From Christiangramia sp. (GTDB taxonomy: Bacteria; Bacteroidota; Bacteroidia; Flavobacteriales; Flavobacteriaceae): a stretch of 64,000 bases of DNA. Positions 10,296-17,387 of this stretch are shown here, in pieces. Where the stretch lies: NCBI RefSeq assembly GCF_029937855.1, contig NZ_JAPYPC010000011.1:1-64000 (forward strand). Direction: 5' to 3'. Each line of letters begins with the position of its first letter. Within the stretch, counting starts at the first letter, position 1. The notes under the pieces are model-generated. The model saw only the letters and a program-made list of their open reading frames with translations. It did not search any database and was not told where the DNA came from. Both the position numbers and the translations under genes were made by a program.

Positions 10296-11339
10296 ATGAA
10301 GAACATACTACTTATTGAAGACGATATAACCGTAAGGGAAAATACAGCCGAATTACTGGAATTATCAGATTATGAAGTGGCAACTGCGGCTAATGGAAGA
10401 CAGGGAATCGATAAAGCCAGGGCTTCTCATCCAGATATTATCGTGTGCGATGTCATGATGCCGGAAGTTGATGGCTATGGAGTTCTGGAGGCTTTGAGCA
10501 ACGATCCTGAAACCGCCAATATCCCATTTATTTTTCTTTCAGCGCGGACTGAACATAAGGATATTCGTAAAGGAATGGATCTTGGTGCCGATGATTACCT
10601 CACCAAACCTTTTGATGAAGAAGATCTTTTAAGTGCGATTGAAAGTCGACTGGCAAAAGTCGCGATCCTTAAATCTTATCAAAAAATCGATCAGCCCAAA
10701 ACAGATCAGGGAACCCTCAAAGATCTCGATGATCTTCGTGAAATGTTCAAGGAATATAGGTTGGAAGATTTCAGGAAAGGAGAGGTCATTTATGAAAAAG
10801 GCAAACACTCAAATTTCTTTTACCTGGTAAAACGTGGGGTGGTGAAGGCACACAGAATGGATAACCAGGGAAAGGAATTGATCACGGAACTCTATAAAGC
10901 TGGGGATTTCTTCGGGAATCATGCAAATAATACACAATCGGCTTATGAAGATTACGCCACCGCTATGGAAGATTCACAGTTATATGTGATCTCCCGGGAG
11001 GAATTCCATAAGGTGTTGGCAAAAAATCCACGAGTTACGTTACAACTTATCGAGGTTTTGAATACGAACCTTTCAGAACTGAAACAGCAGCTTATGGATA
11101 TGGCTTATGGTTCTGTTAGGAAAAAAACTGCGAATACTATTTTGCTTTTTGCTGAAAGGATTGAAAAGCATCCACTAAAAAGTATCCGTATCTCGCGGGC
11201 AGATCTTGCAGGTGTCGCGGGGATGGCCCCGGAGAGTCTTATTAGAACCTTATCTGATTTCAAAAAAGAAGGATTGATCGAGATCGAAGGTCGAAATATC
11301 AAATTGCTGAATCCTGAAGCGCTTAAGAATATTAAGTAG
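10296..11339 (+). CDS. Response regulator with REC + cyclic-nucleotide-binding-like + Crp/Fnr HTH domains
   Basis: LLIEDD...IIVCDVMMPEVDG...LTKPFD REC; FRKGEVIYEKGKHSNFFYLVKRGVVKAHR cNMP fold; SIRISRADLAGVAGMAPESLIRTLSDFKKEGLIEIEGRNIKLLN Crp HTH. 12 nt after the kinase. Confidence 0.93.
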   Translation: MKNILLIEDDITVRENTAELLELSDYEVATAANGRQGIDKARASHPDIIVCDVMMPEVDGYGVLEALSNDPETANIPFIFLSARTEHKDIRKGMDLGADDYLTKPFDEEDLLSAIESRLAKVAILKSYQKIDQPKTDQGTLKDLDDLREMFKEYRLEDFRKGEVIYEKGKHSNFFYLVKRGVVKAHRMDNQGKELITELYKAGDFFGNHANNTQSAYEDYATAMEDSQLYVISREEFHKVLAKNPRVTLQLIEVLNTNLSELKQQLMDMAYGSVRKKTANTILLFAERIEKHPLKSIRISRADLAGVAGMAPESLIRTLSDFKKEGLIEIEGRNIKLLNPEALKNIK

Positions 11340-11367
11340 CGCAATTCATCCCTTACATTCTAATAAC

Positions 11368-11410
11368 TGATTTTTGTCATTTTTCTATAGTCACTTCTGG
11401 CGTAATTTCG
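11368..11410 (+). promoter_or_regulatory. CTGAY-N4-GTCAT box (core 11368-11379) + 23 bp + TAATTTCG, usp promoter
   Basis: cTGATTTTTGTCAt then 23 nt to TAATTTCG (11403-11410). Confidence 0.7.
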
Positions 11411-11430
11411 CTTATGTTAAATGATGAAAG

Positions 11431-12198
11431 ATGAATGTTTTAATCCTGACTGACTTTTCGGAAGTTTCAGATAATGCTGCAAAATATGCTATAGATTTTT
11501 TACAGGAAATTCCTTCGAATTTCTATTTACTGAATATTCAGGATTTTAATTTTAATAGGACAGCCAGCAATAAGCTTGAGCATCAGCTAATTGATATTTT
11601 AGAGAAGCTTCAGAAAAATGCTGAAGAACTAAAATATTATAGCAGTAATCCTGAACATCATTTCAATACCTCCCTTTCTTCAGAAAATCTTATAAAGGCT
11701 GTACGTTTGGCGATGGAAGAACGTAAAATTGATCTTATTTTTATAGGAACCGTTAGTCAGAAAACACATCAGCATCCTATCCTGGGCGACCATGCCTATG
11801 ATGTGGTTCGGAAGATAAAATGTAATATTATCGCCGTGCCAGCAGGCTGCCAATATAAAATTCCCAAAAACACGATCTTCCCGGTAGATTCATCTCTGAT
11901 TCCCGATGAAAAGATCGTACAGATCATGGAGGAAAGTTTTTATTTAAAAAAAACCAAATTTAGCCTGATGGAGATCAATGATACAAAGGTAATTGCGCGT
12001 AACCCGGAAGGCCAGGAAAAGAACGTGATCCGGTTCAAAGATCTCAACTACAATTTCCTGGAAGACATCAGGGAAAAATTTGATTTTATCTTCATAATTG
12101 GTAAAAACCTGAATATTTGTGACAGGTTTCTACATACCCGCTACGGCTTTTCAGCCAAGATGGTTATCAAAATTCCAATTTTCGTATATCATCAGTAG
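11431..12198 (+). CDS. Universal stress protein family
   Basis: MNVLILTDFSEVSDNAAKYAIDFL, LIFIGTVSQ..., DHAYDVVRKIKCNIIAVPAG. Confidence 0.85.
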   Translation: MNVLILTDFSEVSDNAAKYAIDFLQEIPSNFYLLNIQDFNFNRTASNKLEHQLIDILEKLQKNAEELKYYSSNPEHHFNTSLSSENLIKAVRLAMEERKIDLIFIGTVSQKTHQHPILGDHAYDVVRKIKCNIIAVPAGCQYKIPKNTIFPVDSSLIPDEKIVQIMEESFYLKKTKFSLMEINDTKVIARNPEGQEKNVIRFKDLNYNFLEDIREKFDFIFIIGKNLNICDRFLHTRYGFSAKMVIKIPIFVYHQ

Positions 12199-12271
12199 CA
12201 AATTAGATGAGATCCTATGAATTAAAATAGACTGCTCCATCGTTTCTACTCGCAGTTACACTTTAATTTGA

Positions 12272-12301
12272 TGTCAATGGTAGGCGAAGCCGTGGCAATT
12301 T
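12272..12301 (-). repeat. Dispersed repeat fragment (ATTGCCACGGCTTCGCCTACCATTGACA), copy 1
   Basis: Minus strand resembles the copy at 59503-59541 (ATTGC..CG.CTTCG...CAATGACA). Confidence 0.4.
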
Positions 12302-12469
12302 GCTCTCTATTAATCTTAACCTTAATATAAGCCAGTAATTATGTGAAAGGATTATCAATTGCTGTTAGTCAGGTTGTAGCAAATTCGAGACCTTTATTTT
12401 TAAAAAACGAAGATTTGCCTGCGGCGGTGTACGGGCTCGCAGTGACCGGTGTAAAGGTATTTTTTAGGA

Positions 12470-12871
12470 CTATGCTTTTGAAGAGATCCCACGGTTTTGG
12501 TAAATCCTCAGAAAGAGATGGGTAGACATTTTTCGGGCATTGTTCTTGGCCCGTTGCGCATATTCGCCTTCAAAAAGTTCATCGATGGTTTGGAACCAGA
12601 GATTTAACCAGATACCAAAGTGATATTCGGTGATACTATTCTTATGTTCAGCGTCAACTTTTACATGTGCCTGCGCCGGATTTCCCATGAATGAGCCAGT
12701 AAAGAAAAGATTGCCTTCCCAAAAATCGGTCAGTTTTTCAAGATGTGATTCCCAATTGGTGATCGTGTTATTGAAAAAATGGCCGATCTCTCCATTCTGC
12801 CTAACTTTCTTATAAAAGCTGTCCACCAGTAAAAATACATCAGCCCGGTTTTTAATATCTTTTTTGATCAT
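12470..12871 (-). CDS. Truncated haemoglobin (group III-like)
   Basis: DVFLLVDSFYKKVRQNGEIGHFFN...HLEKLTDFWEGNLFFTGSFMGNPAQAHVKVDAEHKNSITEYHFGIWLNLWFQTIDELFEG. Confidence 0.9.
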   Translation of the reverse strand: MIKKDIKNRADVFLLVDSFYKKVRQNGEIGHFFNNTITNWESHLEKLTDFWEGNLFFTGSFMGNPAQAHVKVDAEHKNSITEYHFGIWLNLWFQTIDELFEGEYAQRAKNNARKMSTHLFLRIYQNRGISSKA

Positions 12872-13149
12872 ATAAGATTTATGATAATTAAAATGGAACT
12901 TAATATAAGACTTATGATAAGCGAATTAAGAACAAATTTTGCTTTTAACTGTGCAAGGACCGAAGCATTGAACCACATACAAGCGACAACGATTATTCCA
13001 AGCTGGATCATATTTATAACATCATGCCCGTTCATTAAAATGAACATTGCCGCGATAGATCCCAAACAGCTTGAAACTAAGATTCCGGTAGTTGCGCCTG
13101 CAAAAAAATCCTGAGTGAATTCGTTTAGAGTTTTTTGATATAGTGTCAT
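12868..13149 (-). CDS. Small membrane protein co-transcribed with the truncated haemoglobin
   Basis: MTLYQKTLNEFTQDFFAGATTGILVSSCLGSIAAMFILMNG...; ATGA overlap with downstream haemoglobin. ORF track begins at 13191; 13149 fits the promoter better. Confidence 0.75.
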   Translation of the reverse strand: MTLYQKTLNEFTQDFFAGATTGILVSSCLGSIAAMFILMNGHDVINMIQLGIIVVACMWFNASVLAQLKAKFVLNSLIISLILSSILIIINLI

Positions 13150-13173
13150 GATTTCAGCTTTTAAATTATGATG

Positions 13174-13216
13174 TAAAATTACCGCCATCATAGCAGGTAA
13201 AATATGACACAGATCA
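13174..13216 (-). promoter_or_regulatory. CTGAY-N4-GTCAT box (core 13205-13216) + 23 bp + TAATTTTA, promoter of membrane protein / haemoglobin operon
   Basis: Minus strand CTGATCTGTGTCAT then 23 nt to TAATTTTA (13181-13174). Confidence 0.7.
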
Positions 13217-13242
13217 GTTTTATCTGATTTTAAATTATTGAT

Positions 13243-14523
13243 TTATACATTATTAAGCCTTTCAAACGCCTGCTGTTCCAGTTTCTCCCTATGATCTGGA
13301 TTTGCTATGGAAATAAGCGCTTCGGCTCGTTGTTTTAGATTTTTACCGAAAAGGTCTACCACGCCATATTCCGTAGCAATGTAGTGCACATGCGCGCGGG
13401 TAGTGGTTACTCCCGCGCCTTCTTTGAGGTAGGGAACGATCTTGGAAATACCTTTATTCGTGACTGAAGGCATGGCGATAATTGCCTTTCCTCCTTCTGA
13501 AAGGGAAGCCCCGCGAATAAAGTCCATCTGCCCGCCAACACCGGAATATTGGATTTTCCCAATAGTATCGGCACAGACCTGACCTGTAAGGTCGATCTCA
13601 ATGGCCGAGTTGATGGCGGTTACTTTTGGGTTTTGTCTTATTAGGGCTGTATCGTTGGTATAAGCCGCTTCCTTGAAATGTACCAGCGGATTGTCATCTA
13701 TAAAATCGTACAATTTGGGGGAACCTACTGCGAAACAGGTCACCAGCTTACCAGTTTTGATCTTTTTCTGTTGGCCGGTGATCACTTCTTTTTCTATAAG
13801 TGGTAATACCCCATCTGAGAACATTTCGGTGTGTATTCCCAGGTTTTTATGGTTGGTGAGATTATTCAGTACAACATTCGGGATACCACCAATCCCCATT
13901 TGAAGGGTGGCACCGTCTTCCACAAGACCGGCCACATGTTTTCCTATCTGCCTCTCAATTTCGGAAGGTTCCGATAAATGAGCGGCATGAATAGGCTGGT
14001 CAACTGCAATGGCCGCATGTAGCTGACTAATATGAATGATCCCGTCTCCGTGGGTTCTTGGAACCTGCGGATTGATCTGTGCAACTACTTTTTTTGCGCT
14101 TTGTATGGCGGGAAGCGTTACATCTACTGAAACACCAAGTGAACAATAACCATGTTTATCGGGCGGGGAAACCTGGATAAAAGCAAAATCCAGCGGAAGA
14201 ATATTTCTGCGAAAGAGCACGTGTATCTCGCTGAGGAAAATTGGAATATAAGCTCCATAATTAGAATTCACTGCTTTTCTCACATTACTTCCTACAAAAC
14301 AGGAGTTAGTCTTAAATGATTTATTGTAAGGTTCCTGGGTGTAAAGTGCATTTCCTTCAGTATGGATTTGAATAAGCTCCACATCCTTAAGTTCTTCATG
14401 CCTATCGCATAGTGCGTTGATAAGGGTGTTGGGGGTCATCGCTGCACCCTGTAAGAAAACCCGATGGCCAGATTTAACTTCTTTTACTGCTTCTTGAGCT
14501 GAGACGATATCTAGATTTTTCAT
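13243..14523 (-). CDS. Acetyl-CoA hydrolase/transferase family (4-hydroxybutyrate CoA-transferase-like)
   Basis: GDGIIHISQLHAA..., LQMGIGGIPNVVL, HTEMFSDGVLPLIEKEVITG, GVGGQMDFIRGASLSEGGKAIIAMPS. Confidence 0.92.
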   Translation of the reverse strand: MKNLDIVSAQEAVKEVKSGHRVFLQGAAMTPNTLINALCDRHEELKDVELIQIHTEGNALYTQEPYNKSFKTNSCFVGSNVRKAVNSNYGAYIPIFLSEIHVLFRRNILPLDFAFIQVSPPDKHGYCSLGVSVDVTLPAIQSAKKVVAQINPQVPRTHGDGIIHISQLHAAIAVDQPIHAAHLSEPSEIERQIGKHVAGLVEDGATLQMGIGGIPNVVLNNLTNHKNLGIHTEMFSDGVLPLIEKEVITGQQKKIKTGKLVTCFAVGSPKLYDFIDDNPLVHFKEAAYTNDTALIRQNPKVTAINSAIEIDLTGQVCADTIGKIQYSGVGGQMDFIRGASLSEGGKAIIAMPSVTNKGISKIVPYLKEGAGVTTTRAHVHYIATEYGVVDLFGKNLKQRAEALISIANPDHREKLEQQAFERLNNV

Positions 14524-14657
14524 TTGTGTATATTTTTAAAATGTAATTTGCCAATGATCATCTCGGTTAGGAGTGAAGTTCAGTAATGGCTAAACTCATG
14601 TTGTTTTTCGAAATTTATGTGCGGAATGCCTTATAAAATGTCGGTTTTTAATGGTTC

Positions 14658-15224
14658 TTATCTTAGTACTTTGAGATTGAATTGTACTTCGATAATTTCT
14701 CTCACCTGGACCAAACCCATAGCTTTTTTTGGTGGCTCCAGCCCGAAATCCCTGATATTGATATTGAATTCCCCTTCAAAGTTATTATCGTTAATATGTA
14801 CTGGCAGCTCATAATCTTTTTGACCGCCGGCGAGGTTCACCGTGATAAATGCCCTCACAAATTCTTCGGAAATGAGCTCCACTTTATTAATTTCAAGCAC
14901 AATTGCCGGATATTCATCAAATTTCAGCAGGTCCTGAAGGTCTTCATTCATTCTGCGGTGCGCGCAATCAAAAGCATCGGTTGCAAGTTTTAAGGAAAGT
15001 CCTTTGAACCGGATTTCCTTTTCACCTTTGGAATATTCAATTTCTCGGTTCCCTTTTATAAGATCGGAATCAAACTTACAATCAAACTTATTTACGTTGG
15101 TACTTCCAGCGATTATAAGTTCACTTTTGGGCGAAATCTTTATCCTGGTTTCACTGAAATCTCTTTGTGCCAGGATTGCAGTGCATAAAAACAGCATACA
15201 GAAAGACATTAAAAGATTTTTCAT
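14658..15224 (-). CDS. YceI-like domain protein (secreted)
   Basis: Signal peptide; SELIIAGSTNVNKFDCKF...FRDFGLEPPKKAMGLVQVREIIEVQFNL. Confidence 0.75.
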   Translation of the reverse strand: MKNLLMSFCMLFLCTAILAQRDFSETRIKISPKSELIIAGSTNVNKFDCKFDSDLIKGNREIEYSKGEKEIRFKGLSLKLATDAFDCAHRRMNEDLQDLLKFDEYPAIVLEINKVELISEEFVRAFITVNLAGGQKDYELPVHINDNNFEGEFNINIRDFGLEPPKKAMGLVQVREIIEVQFNLKVLR

Positions 15225-15243
15225 GGTATTTGTTCTAGTTCAG

Positions 15244-15288
15244 AAAAAAGGGCGAAGAACTTAGGCTGAAAAGCCATGAACCTCGCCC
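15244..15288 (-). terminator. Intrinsic terminator after the porin gene
   Basis: Minus strand GGGCGA...GGCTTTTCAGCC...TCGCCC hairpin followed by TTTTTT. Confidence 0.7.
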
Positions 15289-15306
15289 GATTTCAGCATA
15301 TTCAAA

Positions 15307-16611
15307 TTAGAAGCTAATTACTGCTTCAAAGACAAATCCATCAGCTTTACCGTCGTTATGGATATCGGTTACCGGGTAGTCATTATAATTCTGGTTCATG
15401 TATTCAATTTTAGCCAGGATATTTTTGGTCATAAACCAGCCTGCTCCAAGGTTTAAACGGTTAACACTGACATCTTCCCCGCTGGCAAGTTCTCCGTCCA
15501 CATAATTGTAACGGCCACCCAGGTAGAATTTTTCATTACTTCCGAAGCGGTAAATAAGTTCCCCGGCATACTGGTTCCATACTCGTTCATCAGCTTCAGC
15601 GGCTACTTTTCCTGAAGCTCTTTCATAGATCCCGAAGAATTCGAGTCCGCCATATTTAATAAAGGGATTAATCATTACAGAGGTTAGCTCATTTCTTAAG
15701 TTAGGATTAATTCTTGCAGCCCTAAAGGTATCCCCACTACCATCCACATCGGTAAACAGGTTGTAGTAACGGGAACCTGCACGGTCTCCACTATATAAAT
15801 AAGCACTTGCAGTTTGATTGGTGTGATAAACAGAACCGGTTAGCCTAAACCTAAAATCTTCATTCAGGTAATTGTCGTAACCCACTTTTGCAAGTAAAGA
15901 AGGGCTGGTGCTTTTCGGATTGGTAACAGACTGATTTAATTTACCATTGGTAGCTCCCAGCATGGCAAGAAAACCTTTGTTGAAATAATAAACTTCTGCA
16001 CCTACTTCAGTGGTAAAACTATCCATAAGATAATTTCCAACAAAAGGATTATAAAGAGCCATGGCATTATCGGTCCTTCTAAAATGTGCATCCCCGTAAT
16101 TATTTTCCATATGGCCAATTTTGATCCTCAAGTGGTCCATAAGACCTTCGGCAAAACCTTCGCTTATAAAATCCAGTTTATCAATTTGGAGATATCCACC
16201 CTTTACATAAGTTTCTGTATGATGTTGGGAAGACAGATAGGTTCTAAGATGTAGTTGTACCCCATCATAAAGCATCACGTCAAAATCCAAGTTTGCTGTT
16301 GCCAGGTTGAAGTTACCACCTATTTCCTGCAGGATCGGTGTGGCTTCATTTCCTGAATTTTCATGATCTATGTCCTGGAATTGCAATGCAAAAGCACCGC
16401 CTACCCTTACATTAATACCTTTAAAATTGGTTAGGGTATCTTTATTAGGTTCGAATTCATTTACCCCTCGCTGGTCTCTTTCCCTGAAGTTAGGGAAATC
16501 ACGGTTGAACAAATCACTTTCCCAGAAAGACTGTTTCTGCTCCTGGGCCTGCAATTGGAAACTGAATACTGCTACCAGCAGGAATACGAGATATTGAATG
16601 GAAGTTTTCAT
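15307..16611 (-). CDS. Outer-membrane porin / beta-barrel protein
   Basis: Signal peptide (FSFQLQAQ), many aromatic alternating strands, C-terminal ...GFVFEAVISF. Confidence 0.8.
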   Translation of the reverse strand: MKTSIQYLVFLLVAVFSFQLQAQEQKQSFWESDLFNRDFPNFRERDQRGVNEFEPNKDTLTNFKGINVRVGGAFALQFQDIDHENSGNEATPILQEIGGNFNLATANLDFDVMLYDGVQLHLRTYLSSQHHTETYVKGGYLQIDKLDFISEGFAEGLMDHLRIKIGHMENNYGDAHFRRTDNAMALYNPFVGNYLMDSFTTEVGAEVYYFNKGFLAMLGATNGKLNQSVTNPKSTSPSLLAKVGYDNYLNEDFRFRLTGSVYHTNQTASAYLYSGDRAGSRYYNLFTDVDGSGDTFRAARINPNLRNELTSVMINPFIKYGGLEFFGIYERASGKVAAEADERVWNQYAGELIYRFGSNEKFYLGGRYNYVDGELASGEDVSVNRLNLGAGWFMTKNILAKIEYMNQNYNDYPVTDIHNDGKADGFVFEAVISF

Positions 16612-16633
16612 TTTTAAAATTTTTAAGGTTGAT

Positions 16634-17218
16634 TTATTGATTAAAATGAGTTTCGAATTTTATTTTAACACTATCACCGGTAGTGATGGTACCAAACATT
16701 GCTGAAGGTGGTTCCACGCCGTAATCGGTCATTTTTAAACTGTGCTCACCTTTGAGAATGATCTTGTTTTCTGTGGTTTCAAGATCGAAGTCAAGGCTAA
16801 TATCTTTTTTGGTGCCCGAAATCTCCAGTGTTCCGGTAGTTTTTACCTTGTAGCTGTCTCCTGAAAAGTTCTGGATGTCATTAATCTTTTTTAGCTTGTA
16901 AAGGATCCTTTTATGGTCATCAATATTCAGGGCCTTATAAGTGTTTTTGTTCATGGCGCCCTTTCCGCTTTCAAGGCTTTCAACTTCTACAGAGAATTCA
17001 AGGTTTTCGATCTCTTTAAGCTGGCCTTCATCAAATTCTGCAGTTATAGTTCCGGTAAAACTTTCTGCCTCGATGGTCCAGTCGTGTATATTGGAAGTGC
17101 CATCTATACTAAGACTGCTAGCTTTATTGTTCAGTGTATAGGTCTGAGCGATCGCGGTGCTTCCAAATCCTATTAGAAGGACAGCGATCATCAATTTTAG
17201 GGTGCCATAGGTTTTCAT
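16634..17218 (-). CDS. YceI family protein
   Basis: QTYTLNNKASSLSIDGTSNIHDWTIEAESFTGTITAEF...LKMTDYGVEPPSAMFGTITTGDSVKIKFETHFNQ; signal peptide. Confidence 0.9.
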   Translation of the reverse strand: MKTYGTLKLMIAVLLIGFGSTAIAQTYTLNNKASSLSIDGTSNIHDWTIEAESFTGTITAEFDEGQLKEIENLEFSVEVESLESGKGAMNKNTYKALNIDDHKRILYKLKKINDIQNFSGDSYKVKTTGTLEISGTKKDISLDFDLETTENKIILKGEHSLKMTDYGVEPPSAMFGTITTGDSVKIKFETHFNQ

Positions 17219-17242
17219 AATAATTGCGTTTTAAAGTCAGTA

Positions 17243-17285
17243 CAAAGTTGGGGAAAGAGCATGGCCTAAATTATGACCATCGTCA
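17243..17285 (-). promoter_or_regulatory. CTGAY-N4-GTCAT box (core 17274-17285) + 23 bp + CAACTTTG, yceI-porin promoter
   Basis: Minus strand CTGACGATGGTCAT then 23 nt to CAACTTTG. Confidence 0.7.
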
Positions 17286-17327
17286 GCTAAGTTGTTTTTA
17301 GTAATTATTCATGAACCGGACGTTTCC

Positions 17328-17370
17328 TGATATCTGTCATTTTTTAATAGGGGTTGCTTCCTAATTTTTG
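17328..17370 (+). promoter_or_regulatory. CTGAY-N4-GTCAT box (core 17328-17339) + 23 bp + AATTTTTG, ccoI promoter
   Basis: cTGATATCTGTCAt then 23 nt to AATTTTTG (17363-17370). Confidence 0.7.
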
Positions 17371-17387
17371 TATTCAAATTGAATACA

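Noticed and set aside
10069-10299. 76-aa ORF in another frame within the histidine kinase 3' end
   Set aside because: Out of frame with the clear HATPase domain and lacking any domain signature.
12363-12376. TGCTGTTAGTCA, a near match to the microaerobic box
   Set aside because: Breaks the invariant TGA half-site and has no correctly spaced gene start.
12343-12525. 60-aa ORF between usp and the truncated haemoglobin
   Set aside because: No family resemblance, overlaps the haemoglobin 3' end on the opposite strand, no clear promoter.
14524-14657. Possible box upstream of the CoA-transferase gene
   Set aside because: A -7-like TACATTTT exists, but the sequence at the required distance (AACTTCACTCCT) does not match; this gene is not counted as a box member.
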